NCBI GenBank assembly: GCA_963761475.1
Contig: CAVXGT010000019.1
Coordinates: 682,001-746,000, forward strand
Direction: 5' to 3'
Source: Ga0077555 sp963761475
GTDB lineage: Bacteria > Pseudomonadota > Alphaproteobacteria > Rhizobiales > Hyphomicrobiaceae
Length of the DNA: 64,000 nt
How positions within the stretch are numbered: position 1 is the first letter of the stretch; each line of letters starts with the position of its first letter. The translations under genes and the position numbers were made by a program. The notes beneath the pieces are model-generated. The model was not told the DNA's origin. It saw nothing but the letters and a program-made list of their open reading frames with translations, and ran no database searches. This document shows positions 8,025 through 17,732 of this stretch, one piece after another.

Positions 8025-9239
8025 CTAATGCGACAAGCGCAACTTGGTCAGGCGATCGGCGATGTCGCGAAAATATGCGCGCAATTCCTGGCCGTTTGCC
8101 GCATCGAAGAAATCGGCGGGGGTGGAGGCGCATGAGCGCAGGGTCGCCAGGGCGCCCGCCGGCGCCTGGAACGAGACGGCGTAGACCCTCAGGCCCCGGT
8201 TCTTCATGTTGTTGCACAGCTCGAGGAACTGGGCGGGAGAATCCCCGTTGGAGGATTCATACGAGGTGTTGAACATGCCGTCCGTCATCAATACCACGCC
8301 CTTGATCGTGTTACGGTCGGTGTACGGTTTGGGCTGGCTCTCGGCAGGGAGCAACTCGGCCCATTCGGGCGAGATCAGATACCAGGCCCAGGCGGCGCCC
8401 AGATGTCCGGCTGTGCTGCCGTCGGGAGTCAGGTTCTGCAGGGCCGTGTTCAGGACTTCGCGATCCTTGCTCAGGGGCAGGATCTCGTTGTTCGGGCAAT
8501 TGGATGCCTTGTCGCCCAGCACCTTGCCGTTCTTTGGCGCGTCATCCTTGAAGGCGGCGGAGCCGGTGCGCTCGGTGACGCATTTCTCCCGCTTGTTCTT
8601 CGGTGGCTTGCCGTTGCCTTTGGCCTTCTGCGCCAAGGCGCCGGCATTGATGGCGGTGGAATAGGGAGCGAACGCAATCTTGACCCCGTTATCCGGTTTC
8701 GATTCGGGAATGAGAATGTCGATGAGGTCGCCGACGGCGGCGCGCAAATCGCCGATTTTTCCGTAATCGTCCATCGAGCCGCTGACATCGAGCATCAAAC
8801 CGAGCTCGACTTCGTTGAACGAGAAAACCGCCCGGGCCTCCCGCTCGATCGACATGGTGTTGATGCCGATGATGCCGCCGAAATAGGAAACAACTGAACC
8901 GGTTGTAGCAATTGTCACGGTTTTCTTGTCGCGCTCGACTGTGACGTCGATGGTGTCCAGCTTGATGCCATTGGCGACATCCGGCTGCATGTGAACCTTG
9001 AGGTAGGTCTTGGCGAGCGCGTTCACTTGGGCGTCGCTCAGGTCTTCCATTTGCAAGGCGCGTGCGCTTGCTAGCGCTGCTGCATCGAGGCTGGCAGAGA
9101 TCTTTTGTTGGGTGTAGTAGGCGCGGGATCCATCGATTGCGAGCCCGACAGTCAACACAACTGGAATGAGGGAGAGCGCGAATATAATCGCGATCGCGCC
9201 GTCCTGTTGCTGCCAGAGCCTGTTTAACACTTTCTTCAT
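8025..9239 (-). CDS. TadE/TadG-like pilus assembly protein with von Willebrand A domain
   Basis: 404 residues. An N-terminal membrane anchor, DGAIAIIFALSLIPVVLTVGLAIDGSRAY, is the TadE/TadG-type segment that follows a short cytoplasmic lead. A VWA domain follows: the MIDAS motif DVSGSMDD (about residues 145-152), a Thr in DGSTAGHL and LMTDGMFN, so metal binding looks intact. The family is associated with Flp/Tad pilus assembly in the envelope, though no other tad gene is in the window. I start at ATG 9239 (MKKVLNRLWQQQ) with GGAA just upstream; the frame is open further but gives no plausible leader. Confidence 0.85.
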   Translation of the reverse strand: MKKVLNRLWQQQDGAIAIIFALSLIPVVLTVGLAIDGSRAYYTQQKISASLDAAALASARALQMEDLSDAQVNALAKTYLKVHMQPDVANGIKLDTIDVTVERDKKTVTIATTGSVVSYFGGIIGINTMSIEREARAVFSFNEVELGLMLDVSGSMDDYGKIGDLRAAVGDLIDILIPESKPDNGVKIAFAPYSTAINAGALAQKAKGNGKPPKNKREKCVTERTGSAAFKDDAPKNGKVLGDKASNCPNNEILPLSKDREVLNTALQNLTPDGSTAGHLGAAWAWYLISPEWAELLPAESQPKPYTDRNTIKGVVLMTDGMFNTSYESSNGDSPAQFLELCNNMKNRGLRVYAVSFQAPAGALATLRSCASTPADFFDAANGQELRAYFRDIADRLTKLRLSH

Positions 9240-9528
9240 GAGTTCCGCTGCGCCAATCGATCCAATTCGATCTAAATGAAGGTATTTGCATTCAATTGCA
9301 AAAACCTTCCGGCGGGCTGGTTCTTTTTTCCTTTCTTCCGATGCATTTAGAATGGTGGAGCAATTAAGGTTGCAACAAGGACTGTGCAAAAGTCCTCCAC
9401 ACTTGCCACGTCTGGATGCTATGGCGCCGGGCCGCCCGCGCTGAACGGGCACGGACACGCCCCAGCACCCATCCTGCAAGGCGTGGGGGCCGGGTGTGGG
9501 CCGTGCCGCGGGGAGCGCCTGCCTCAGG

Positions 9529-10734
9529 TCATGGCGATAGAATTTTGCGGAGGAAGTTCATCGCGCTGATGACGCCGTACTCACGCATTCGCCGCCGATC
9601 TCCCGGCAACACGGTCACGTCGCCATGGGGCGTGTCGCCGAAGGCGGCCGTGATGAAGACGGTGCCGGGTCTTTGCCCCTCGTCCCTGTCGGCTGCGACA
9701 ACGGCAATCCCGATGTCGGCGCCAAACGCTTCGCGGGCCGCCTTTGCGTCGCGCAGGCTGCGGTGCTCGGGGCTTGTGTCGAGGGGCTGGAGGGGATCGC
9801 GATCGGGCTTGATGATGGCGCCCTTGAAGGTCTGCATGGTCGTGTCGATGGCGGAAAGTCGCGACGTCATGATGCCGCCGGTTACCGATTCAGAGACCGC
9901 GAGGGTCAAACCCCGCTGCTTTAATGCGTTGAGAACCACCAGCTCCATCGACTGGTCGTCGATGCCGAAGACGGCTTCGCCGAGAATGCCGCGCAGGATC
10001 TTCTCCTCGGCATCGAGAATGCGGATCGCGGTCTCCTCGTCGTCGCATTTGGCGGTGACGCGGACCTTGATGCCTTCGATGCCGCTGGCGTTGAAGGCGA
10101 TGGTCGGATTTCGCAGCCGGTCGAGTTCCGCCATGCGGTCGGTCAGCATTTCGTCGATGCCGGATTCGGAGACACCCCACGTCCGCAAAGTGCGGCTGCG
10201 GATCACGGAGGAGGCGCCCATGCGACGGCGCAGATCCGGGATGACAGTGCCTAGCACCATCTCATGGACCTCGCTCGGCACGCCGGGGACGGCATAAATG
10301 ACCTTATCGCCGATGGGGCATACCAAGCCGGGCGCGGTGCCGGGCATCTCGGGGATCGGCGAGGCGCCCTTGGGGATGTCGGCCTGACGCAGGTTGTTCA
10401 GGGACATGGTGCGCCCGCGCGATTCGAAGCGATGGCGAATCTCCTGGGCGATCACGTCGTCGCGCTGCAGCTCCACACCCATCACCTTGGCGATCACGTC
10501 GCGCGTGATGTCGTCCTGGGTGGGGCCGAGGCCGCCGCAACAGATGACGGCGTCGGAGCGCTCGAGGGCGAGGCGGATTGCCGCTTCCATGCGATCGAAA
10601 TTGTCGCCGACCTTGGTTTGGAAATAACTATCGATCCCGGCGAGCGCCAATTGCTCGCCGATCCACGACGAGTTGGTATCGACGATCACGCCGAGCAACA
10701 GCTCTGTGCCGATGGCAACGACCTCGCAGCGCAT
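9529..10734 (-). CDS. cinA: CinA-family protein (MoCF domain plus nicotinamide-nucleotide amidase-like domain)
   Basis: 401 residues. The N-terminal two thirds is the molybdopterin-binding-like COG1058 domain: RCEVVAIGTELLLGVIVDTN, CCGGLGPTQDDITRDVIA and IYAVPGVPSEVHEM. The C-terminal domain corresponds to PncC (nicotinamide mononucleotide amidase) and keeps SESVTGG, but the usual tyrosine/lysine stretch after the GG is replaced by KGAIIKPDRDPLQ, so amidase activity is doubtful. In the family the N-terminal domain hydrolyses ADP-ribose and related pyrophosphates in NAD salvage. Start ATG 10734 follows GAGGA with eight-base spacing. Confidence 0.88.
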   Translation of the reverse strand: MRCEVVAIGTELLLGVIVDTNSSWIGEQLALAGIDSYFQTKVGDNFDRMEAAIRLALERSDAVICCGGLGPTQDDITRDVIAKVMGVELQRDDVIAQEIRHRFESRGRTMSLNNLRQADIPKGASPIPEMPGTAPGLVCPIGDKVIYAVPGVPSEVHEMVLGTVIPDLRRRMGASSVIRSRTLRTWGVSESGIDEMLTDRMAELDRLRNPTIAFNASGIEGIKVRVTAKCDDEETAIRILDAEEKILRGILGEAVFGIDDQSMELVVLNALKQRGLTLAVSESVTGGIMTSRLSAIDTTMQTFKGAIIKPDRDPLQPLDTSPEHRSLRDAKAAREAFGADIGIAVVAADRDEGQRPGTVFITAAFGDTPHGDVTVLPGDRRRMREYGVISAMNFLRKILSP

Positions 10735-10997
10735 TTCCTGTATCCTCTTCACTTGGAGAGACCGTTGATTGCGGCCAACTGGTTCGGTGAAAAGTCTAGC
10801 CGACGGATGACCGGACGTCAGCAGGAACGGCTGCGGGCGATGACGCCTTTTTTGCTCGATGGTTCGGGGCGTCTTGGACACCGTGCGGGTGGAGATGCAA
10901 ACTGCACACCGCTTCGGCTTATCGCGGTGGATTATTAGGCTTGGTGGATCGGGGCTGCGTGCTAAGCACTCCGGTACAGTGGAAGTGGGATCTGGTT

Positions 10998-12782
10998 TTG
11001 GCTGCAGCCGACCTCAATATCGATGCCTATATCGATGCTTTGCTTGTGCTCGGCACGGCGGGGATCGTGGTGCCCGTGGTGCGGCGGTTCGGGGGCAGCC
11101 CGGTGCTCGGCTATCTGGCGGCCGGCGCAATTCTCGGTCCGTTTGGGCTCGGTTCCTTCAAATATGATGCCCCGGTGTTGTTGTGGCTGACGGTTGCCGA
11201 TGACCGCAACGTGTCGGGTATCGCGGAACTCGGGGTAGTGTTCCTGCTGTTCTTGATCGGGCTCGAACTGTCGGCCTCGCGCTTGTTCACCATGCGCCGG
11301 TTGGTCTTCGGACTCGGCACGATGCAGGTGACGATCTCGGCCGCGGCGCTGGGGATGGCCGCTGTTGCGTTCGAGGTCGAGGCGCGTGCGGCGCTGATCA
11401 TTGGGCTGTGCCTTGCGTTGTCGTCGACGGCGATCGTACTCGATGTGCTGTCGGGCCATCGCCGGTTGGCCGCCACCTCGGGCAGGGTTGGATTTGCAGT
11501 GCTGCTGGCGCAGGACCTTGCCGTGGTGCCGCTGTTCCTCTTGATTGCCGTGTTGTCGGCGACGGATGGCGGCTCAATTCTCGGCGGCGTGCTGACGGCG
11601 TTGCTGCACGCGGGCGTATCCATGTTGGCGATCGTGGCTGCGGGTCGCTTCCTGTTGCGGCCGCTGCTGCGGCTGGTGGCCGATGTCGATGCGCCGGAGT
11701 TGTTCACGGCTGCGACGTTGTTCGTTGTGGTCGCAGCGGGGGTTGCCGCGGGGCTCGCGGGTCTGTCGATGGCGCTTGGCGCCTTCGTTGCCGGATTGAT
11801 GCTTGCCGAAACGGAGTTTCGCAAGGCGATCGAGGTGATCATCGAGCCGTTCAAGGCGCTGCTGCTCGGCGTCTTCTTCTTTACGATCGGGATGAAGATC
11901 GATGCCCGGGAGCTGATTGCCCATCCCGTTCTCCTGCTGTCCTCGGTGCTGGCGCTGGTTTTGATCAAGGCTGCCATCGCCTACGGGCTTATGCGCGTCT
12001 TTCGGGTGCCGCATGGTGGTGCGCTGGAGGCAGCACTGCTGCTCGGGCCTGGCGGGGAGTTCGCGTTCGTCGGGATTGGTCTGGCCGTCACGGCCAAATT
12101 GGTGTCACTCGATGTTGCGAGCTTCGTGCTGGCGGTGACATCGATCAGCATGGCGCTCATTCCACCGCTCTATCATCTCGGCCGTTACCTGACGGGGAGG
12201 AACCAGGACAAGCCACATGTCGAACAGCCACCCGATGGCGAGACAGGGCATGCCATCATTGTGGGTTATGGCCGGTTCGGGCGCCTGGTCAGCGAGATGC
12301 TGGGCGTGCACGGGGTTCCCTATCTGGCGATCGACAGCGATCCCAATGCCGTTGCGGTGGAACGCCAAAAAGGCAAGCCCATCTATTTCGGAAATGCGGT
12401 GGATCGCCAGTTCCTGGAACGGTGCGGGCTTGGCGAGGCCCGGGCGTTGATCATCACGGTGCACGACCAAAAGGCCATGGATCAGACCGTCACCAGTGTG
12501 CGCGAGCAGTATCCCGATCTGACCATCGTGGCGCGGGCGCGGGACGCTGCGCATGCACGGCATCTCTATGGGCTCGGTGTGACCGACGCTGTGCCGGAAA
12601 CGATCGAAGCAAGCTTGCAACTGTCCGAGGCGGTTCTGGTGGACCTCGGCATTCCCGCGGGGCCTGTCATCGCGTCGATCCATGAAAAGCGGGACGAATT
12701 CCGTCACGCCTTGCAGGAGGCCGCCACGAGCGCCGGGAACTCGTCAATGCGCGCCATCAAACAGCGCCGCCAGGGGCAGTGA
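10998..12782 (+). CDS. KefB-type monovalent cation:proton antiporter with TrkA-N domain
   Basis: About 594 residues. The CPA2 membrane domain carries the hallmark GGSPVLGYLAAGAILGPFGLG and some twelve hydrophobic segments, including LLFLIGLELSASRLF and LAQDLAVVPLFLL. The C-terminal TrkA-N/RCK domain begins HAIIVGYGRFGRLVSEMLG, binding NAD(H) or related nucleotides that gate ion flow. The family exchanges K+ for H+ in the inner membrane, often under electrophile stress. I prefer the TTG at 10998, seven bases after GGAAGTGGGA; the frame is open from 10941 (TTG/GTG), which would add nineteen residues. Kef subtype is not certain; no KefF/KefG ancillary gene is adjacent. Confidence 0.87.
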   Translation: MAAADLNIDAYIDALLVLGTAGIVVPVVRRFGGSPVLGYLAAGAILGPFGLGSFKYDAPVLLWLTVADDRNVSGIAELGVVFLLFLIGLELSASRLFTMRRLVFGLGTMQVTISAAALGMAAVAFEVEARAALIIGLCLALSSTAIVLDVLSGHRRLAATSGRVGFAVLLAQDLAVVPLFLLIAVLSATDGGSILGGVLTALLHAGVSMLAIVAAGRFLLRPLLRLVADVDAPELFTAATLFVVVAAGVAAGLAGLSMALGAFVAGLMLAETEFRKAIEVIIEPFKALLLGVFFFTIGMKIDARELIAHPVLLLSSVLALVLIKAAIAYGLMRVFRVPHGGALEAALLLGPGGEFAFVGIGLAVTAKLVSLDVASFVLAVTSISMALIPPLYHLGRYLTGRNQDKPHVEQPPDGETGHAIIVGYGRFGRLVSEMLGVHGVPYLAIDSDPNAVAVERQKGKPIYFGNAVDRQFLERCGLGEARALIITVHDQKAMDQTVTSVREQYPDLTIVARARDAAHARHLYGLGVTDAVPETIEASLQLSEAVLVDLGIPAGPVIASIHEKRDEFRHALQEAATSAGNSSMRAIKQRRQGQ

Positions 12783-12804
12783 GACGGGCGCAATCAGGCT
12801 CGGA

Positions 12805-13293
12805 CTATTTGATGATCCTGGGTTTGCGACGGGGGGCTGGCGGCGTTGTCGCCTGCGATTGCCGTGGTGCGACGAGGCTTGGGTGAGCAACGCGACGTGA
12901 TGGCCCGAGTATGCGGGGGGCGCGCTGCGAGCGGCGCGGGTTTCGCCCGCAGTGCTGGCATAGCTGCGGCGTCACGATGCGGGGGCGGCGTCGCGGGCGG
13001 AATGACGAAGGTGGGGCTGGGCGTCGTAGTGCGCGCTCGACCATGAAGTCGATGAGGACCGGCGATGGGGCGGTCACCGCCGGAGGGTTGAGTGGCGGCA
13101 AGGGGACCGGCGCCGGCAACAGCAGCAGGATCGGCAGGGAGATGACGAGGACGGCCAGCCCAGCCAAAGCCGGCTCGCTCAATGCCGCGGTCTCCGGCAT
13201 GGCCATGAGGCAGAACCAGGCGAGGATGACGGCGCAGGCAACCGCGAAGGTGCGCAGGGGAGCGGTCGGCTTGCGAGCGCGTGAGGCCGTCAC
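12805..13293 (-). CDS. small membrane protein with Arg/Pro-rich tail, coupled to O-antigen ligase
   Basis: About 162 residues. Two hydrophobic segments (residues about 11-28, TFAVACAVILAWFCLMAM, and 36-55, LAGLAVLVISLPILLLL) are followed by a proline-rich stretch and a strongly basic tail rich in Arg, Pro and Ser. The GTG start at 13293 overlaps the TGA of the O-antigen ligase gene, with GGAG upstream, so translation is probably coupled. I do not recognise the family. The basic tail could lie in the cytoplasm and bind nucleic acid or a partner protein, which is speculation. Coding status rests on the coupling and the clean hydrophobic pattern. Confidence 0.6.
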   Translation of the reverse strand: MTASRARKPTAPLRTFAVACAVILAWFCLMAMPETAALSEPALAGLAVLVISLPILLLLPAPVPLPPLNPPAVTAPSPVLIDFMVERALRRPAPPSSFRPRRRPRIVTPQLCQHCGRNPRRSQRAPRILGPSRRVAHPSLVAPRQSQATTPPAPRRKPRIIK

Positions 13294-14555
13294 GTCCGGG
13301 TCTCCGTTCTGGCTGAAGCGGCAGCGCCCATGCTTCCCCAGATCAACGCCAGCAAGATGTAGAAGTGGCGCCAATGGTCGGTGTCGATGATGGCACCTTC
13401 GATAACGTTCGCGAGGAAGCTTGCGTAGGCGACCAGAAGCAGCCCGCGGACGGGACTGGCTTCAGCCACACGAGCGAGGCCGCACGCGAGCGTCACCACA
13501 ATGATAGCAAGATAGAGGAGGCCGCCGAGCCAACCGGCATTCAGCAGCATGGAGATGTAGACGTTGTGAACATCCTCGGGATGATAGCGGGTCGAGAACT
13601 GGCGGGCTCCAAGCCCCAGGGGACTATCAAGGGCCATGGCGAAGGCTTTGGCCTGGCCGCCAAAGCGTCCGTCGGGGCCGATGTCGTAATCGTGCGCAAT
13701 GGCGCTGCGTTCGGCCAACAGTTCACCGACTTGCTCGGACTGAGATAGGGCGAGCAGACCCAAGACGGCAACGGCGGTCACCGCCATCGCTATCAAGAGA
13801 AGGCGGGCGCGGGCCAGTGCCGAATGCTCGGCGGCCAGTCGAACGACGCCATAGATCGCGAGGGCGACCCCGAGATTGAGCCAGGCGCCGCGCGAGAAGC
13901 TCACGAGGACAGCCAACGTCAATGCTGCGATGGCGCCAAGTGAGAAAATCGTGTGGAGGCGCGGGCGGTTCAGCGACTGGTGGACGAGGTAGAGGATGGG
14001 CGGAACCAGGAAGGGGCCGAGGACATTCGGGTCCTTGAATGTGCCGGCGGCGCGACCAAACTTGGTGAAGAGGTCGTGGGCGCCGGGCACGATCTGGAAG
14101 TAGCCGGCGAGGCCTGCTGCAGCGGCGACAAGGGCTGCGAGGACCCAGGCCTTGAAGATCACGTGGGCGTGGCGGACCGGGTTGGAGTGCACGAAGACTG
14201 CCAGGATCAGGAACAGGCAGCAGAGGTAGATGGAGACGGCGGTGTGGCGCAACGTTACGTCGAATTCGTGCGACTGTGTGGTTGCGATGAGCGCACCGGC
14301 AGAGCATCCGAGCCAAAGGACGAAGACGAGCGCAATGCTTGGCGAAAGCCTGGTGAGGCTGGTGGCGGGAAGCAGCACGATCAAGGCGATCATGATCACG
14401 TCGACCGGGGCGGGCTCGGTGAAGACGATGCCAGAGAGTGCCACGGCGATGAACACACCGCAGCGCGCCAGCGCGGCGACCGTCAAGCGGGCCAGCAAAG
14501 GGGATTGAGGCAGGCCGATAGGGGCGGCGATCTGGGTGTCGGCTGCGGCGATCAT
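13290..14555 (-). CDS. O-antigen ligase / polymerase family membrane protein
   Basis: 421 residues with about eleven to twelve transmembrane segments and the Wzy_C (O-antigen ligase) signature: a long periplasmic loop with GRFGGQAKAFAMALDSPLGLGARQFSTRY, followed by EDVHNVYISMLLNAGWLGGLLY, where HN-x-Y is the conserved ligase block. The upstream FGRAAGTFKDPNVLGPFL is also typical. Such proteins ligate or polymerise undecaprenyl-linked glycans on the periplasmic face. It lies in an exopolysaccharide locus and overlaps the following small membrane protein gene. Ligase versus polymerase cannot be told from sequence. Confidence 0.88.
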   Translation of the reverse strand: MIAAADTQIAAPIGLPQSPLLARLTVAALARCGVFIAVALSGIVFTEPAPVDVIMIALIVLLPATSLTRLSPSIALVFVLWLGCSAGALIATTQSHEFDVTLRHTAVSIYLCCLFLILAVFVHSNPVRHAHVIFKAWVLAALVAAAAGLAGYFQIVPGAHDLFTKFGRAAGTFKDPNVLGPFLVPPILYLVHQSLNRPRLHTIFSLGAIAALTLAVLVSFSRGAWLNLGVALAIYGVVRLAAEHSALARARLLLIAMAVTAVAVLGLLALSQSEQVGELLAERSAIAHDYDIGPDGRFGGQAKAFAMALDSPLGLGARQFSTRYHPEDVHNVYISMLLNAGWLGGLLYLAIIVVTLACGLARVAEASPVRGLLLVAYASFLANVIEGAIIDTDHWRHFYILLALIWGSMGAAASARTETRT

Positions 14556-14772
14556 TGGTCTCTTTGGCCAAGCGCTCGAGGTTCAATTGGCGACAGATCG
14601 ACATCACCCGCCGTGGGCATCGGGATTGTCATGCCCGCTTGCGATAGCCGGCTAGTGATGCCTTCCGGCGCCCTGCGAGCGATGCAAGGTTCAGACCAGT
14701 AACCTTGCCTGGACGATCAAGCGGCATGCTGCCGTGACCGAGCACATTCAGCGACGAGGTTCGGCTGAGGGC

Positions 14773-16272
14773 TCAATAGGCGTTTTTTGTGCGCACGAGC
14801 GAGAGTGGTGTCGAGAGCAGGATGTAGACGTCGAGCAGAAGCGACCAGTTCTCGATGTACTCGAGGTCGGAAGCGACGCGGCCGAGGATCTTCTCCTCGG
14901 TATCGGTTTCGCCACGCCAGCCACGAATCTGGGCCAATCCGGTGATGCCGGGCTTGACCTTGTGGCGCGCGAAGTAGCCGTCGACGACCTGGTGGTAGAG
15001 CTTGTCGGCCGCCTTGGCATGGAGGGCATGGGGGCGGGGGCCGACGAGCGAGAGGGAGCCAGTGAGCACGTTGAAGAGCTGCGGCAACTCGTCGATCGAC
15101 GTTCTGCGGATAAAGCGTCCGACCGGGGTCACGCGCGGGTCGTCACGGGTCACCAGGCGACTTGCCGTGGCGTCGGCCATGTCGGTGAACATCGAGCGGA
15201 ACTTCCATACGTCGATCAGCTCGTTGTTGAAGCCGAGGCGCTTCTGGCGGAAGAGAACGGGGCCCTTGCTGTCGAGACGGATGGCGATGGCGGTCAGTGC
15301 CATGAGCGGGGAAAGGACAATCAGCGCGAGAGTGGCGACGACCTTGTCGAAGGCAAGCTTGACGAGGCTATCCCATTCGGCGAGCGGACGATCAAAGAGA
15401 TCGAGCAGGGGGACGGAGCCGACGTGACTGTAGGCACGGGGGCGGAAACGCAGGGAGTTTGAATGGGCGGCAAGCCTGATGTCGAGAGGCAGGACCCAAA
15501 GCTTCTTGAGGAGCGCCAGCAGACGATGCTCGGCGGTGATCGGCAACGATAGGATGAGCATGTCGATGCTGTGCGATCGGCAGAAGCTCAAGAGCTGCTC
15601 GACATTGCCGAGCAGGGGCAGGCCGGCGAATCCCTCGGCTGCGCGCTCGGTTCCCCGGTCGTCGAAAATGCCGAGGATGGCGACGTCGTTGTCAGGGTCG
15701 CTCGTCATGCGCTCGACCAGGTTGGCGCCTTCCGCGCCTGCTCCGTAGATGACTGCGCGGCGATTGAGGCGTCCGGCGTTGGCCAGGTTGCGGACGACGA
15801 CGTAGGTCAGTCCGCGCCATCCGACAATGGTGGCGAGGCCGCCAGCGAACCACAGGACCAACCAGCCACGGGAGAACTCGGGCCCGGCTTTGAGAAGGAA
15901 CAGGGCAGTGACGAGGATGCTCAGGGTTGTCGCCCAGGCGGCGCCAATCCGCCACAGACAGCTCAAGGGTGAGCGCAGGCTCGAAATCGTGAAGAGATCG
16001 AGGCGCTGGGCGCTGATAACGCCGGCCGCCGAGGTTGCGATGATGGCGAGGCCGTAGCTACCGTCGGTGAAGGGACCGGGCTCCGAGACCCAGGCTGTCG
16101 CGGTGAGAAAGCCTGCTGCCGTCGTGAGGAGCAACTCACCGGCGCCTGCGAGCGTGGCGACGAGCAGGGGGGAAACGCGTGCCGGAGTGGTATCCGCGCT
16201 CCGGTGCGCAATCAGGTGTTCGAGCTGGGAGTCGAGGGATGTGGTGGGCGCGCTAGAGGTCGCGGTGCTCAT
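14773..16272 (-). CDS. undecaprenyl-phosphate sugar phosphotransferase (initiating glycosyltransferase)
   Basis: 499 residues, the full-length polyisoprenyl-phosphate hexose-1-phosphate transferase type. Four to five N-terminal membrane segments (about 35-150) are followed by a Rossmann-like CoA-binding_3 domain (RRAVIYGAGAEGANLVERM) and the C-terminal bacterial sugar transferase domain: a membrane re-entrant segment DKVVATLALIVLSPLMALTAIAI, KGPVLFRQKRLGFN, FKFRSM-type WKFRSM, DELPQLFNVL, SLVGPRPH and KPGITGLAQIRG. It starts repeat-unit synthesis by transferring a sugar-1-phosphate to the lipid carrier. WcaJ/ExoY-like; the sugar is unknown. Confidence 0.93.
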   Translation of the reverse strand: MSTATSSAPTTSLDSQLEHLIAHRSADTTPARVSPLLVATLAGAGELLLTTAAGFLTATAWVSEPGPFTDGSYGLAIIATSAAGVISAQRLDLFTISSLRSPLSCLWRIGAAWATTLSILVTALFLLKAGPEFSRGWLVLWFAGGLATIVGWRGLTYVVVRNLANAGRLNRRAVIYGAGAEGANLVERMTSDPDNDVAILGIFDDRGTERAAEGFAGLPLLGNVEQLLSFCRSHSIDMLILSLPITAEHRLLALLKKLWVLPLDIRLAAHSNSLRFRPRAYSHVGSVPLLDLFDRPLAEWDSLVKLAFDKVVATLALIVLSPLMALTAIAIRLDSKGPVLFRQKRLGFNNELIDVWKFRSMFTDMADATASRLVTRDDPRVTPVGRFIRRTSIDELPQLFNVLTGSLSLVGPRPHALHAKAADKLYHQVVDGYFARHKVKPGITGLAQIRGWRGETDTEEKILGRVASDLEYIENWSLLLDVYILLSTPLSLVRTKNAY

Positions 16273-16518
16273 GTGTCTTTGCCGGTGCCGGGATTATCAC
16301 GGATACGGCGCTAACGGAGCAGGATGTGTGCCAGTTCGGCGACGGCGGTCATAAGCCGGTAAGCAGTGGGAAAGCGGTGGGCAGTCCCGGGCGCTGTCCC
16401 GATACGACACAAGCGTTAATGGGTAATGGGGGCGTTGGCGACCCGTTGTGGACCGGTGCGGTCTCCTGCCGTTCGATTGAGCAGGGCGCCCGGCATCGGC
16501 TGCAGACAGCGTTCGAGA

Positions 16519-17697
16519 TCAGGCAGCCGTCGCGAATGGTGTTTCAGTAGTCGAGATGTCGCGTCGCTCGCGGGCTTGAGCATAAAAGCCGAGGACGGCG
16601 TCGGCCATGGCCGTGATCGAGAAGCTGCGGGCGATCGCCGCCTTGAGATCGTCGGCGCGAGCGCGGGCTGTGGCGGGATCGGCAAGGACGGCGCGCATGG
16701 CGTGGGCCAGGGCGTCGGGATCGCCCGGCGGCACGAGCATGGCGTTCGTTCCCGCCACGATTTCTGGGATACCGCCGACGTTGCTGGCGATCAGTGGCAA
16801 GCCGGCTCCGGCGGCTTCAAGGGCGACGTAGGGCAGGCTCTCGGCCCGCGAGGGGAGAACGAGTGTGCGAGCAAGGCGGAAAGCTTCGCGCGCCGGCATG
16901 GCGCCCGGCATTTCGACAACACCACCAAGGCGGAGCTTGTCGATCATGGCGTTGAAGTGGGGCGCGTCCGGGCCTGCGCCGACGATGACGAGCCGGCATG
17001 GTCGGTCGTGGTTGATGGCCGCGGTCGCCTCGAGGAGGACGTCGACGCCTTTGAGCATACGCAACTCGCCGACGAAAACGAAATCGGCGGGATCGTCGAC
17101 GGTGATGACGGGCTCCAGCTCGGGCGGGGTGATGCCATTGTGGATGATGCGTGTCGGGCAATCCGGTGTGCCCGCATTGGCTGCATAGGTCGCAGCCGCG
17201 TAAGCACTTTCGAAGATCAGACCATCGGTGTGGCGGGCGAAATAGCGCTCGGCCGCCATGAAGAGCCGCCCCTTGATACTGGAAGGAGCATAGTGAAGGC
17301 TGCCGCCGTGGGGGGTATAGAAGGCGGCGACACCGAGGCCGCGGCGTCGCAAGGCGCGGGCAGCGAGGCGCGCGTAGGCGCCGCCCTTGGCGCCATGGCC
17401 GTGAATGATGTCGGCGCGGATGGCTTGGGCTATATCGCGCACGTCCCTGGTGGCGGTGAGATCGGTTGGACCGACCTCGCGCGGCATGGCAACGCGGGCA
17501 ATGCCAAGGGCCAGGTGGGGTGCGAGGGCTGCCAGGCGTCCGGTCGTCAGGGGGTCGCCGTCGCCGACATCGCAGAGGAGGCCCACAGCGTGGCCACGGG
17601 CTGCCTGCTCACGGGCGAGATCACGGACATGGCGAAACAGGCCGCCGACCGGCGCCCGTAGGCAGTGGAGAATTCGATGGTTATGCAACGGGACCAT
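16519..17697 (-). CDS. glycosyltransferase family 4
   Basis: 392 residues with GT-B fold. The N-terminal domain shows CLRAPVGGLFRHVRDLAREQAARGHAVGLLC, a nucleotide-sugar enzyme acceptor domain, then HGHGAKGGAYARLAA. The C-terminal domain has FVFVGELRMLKGVDVLLEA, LVIVGAGPD and the E-x7-E motif in SRAESLPYVALEAAGAGLPLIASNVGG, the retaining GT4 donor site. It probably adds a sugar to the lipid-linked repeat unit in the cytoplasm. It is part of the minus-strand polysaccharide run between the export lipoprotein gene and the sugar phosphotransferase gene. Confidence 0.92.
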   Translation of the reverse strand: MVPLHNHRILHCLRAPVGGLFRHVRDLAREQAARGHAVGLLCDVGDGDPLTTGRLAALAPHLALGIARVAMPREVGPTDLTATRDVRDIAQAIRADIIHGHGAKGGAYARLAARALRRRGLGVAAFYTPHGGSLHYAPSSIKGRLFMAAERYFARHTDGLIFESAYAAATYAANAGTPDCPTRIIHNGITPPELEPVITVDDPADFVFVGELRMLKGVDVLLEATAAINHDRPCRLVIVGAGPDAPHFNAMIDKLRLGGVVEMPGAMPAREAFRLARTLVLPSRAESLPYVALEAAGAGLPLIASNVGGIPEIVAGTNAMLVPPGDPDALAHAMRAVLADPATARARADDLKAAIARSFSITAMADAVLGFYAQARERRDISTTETPFATAA

Positions 17698-17732
17698 CCG
17701 ACGCTTGGGAGTGGCCCCGGCGGCGTGTTGCC

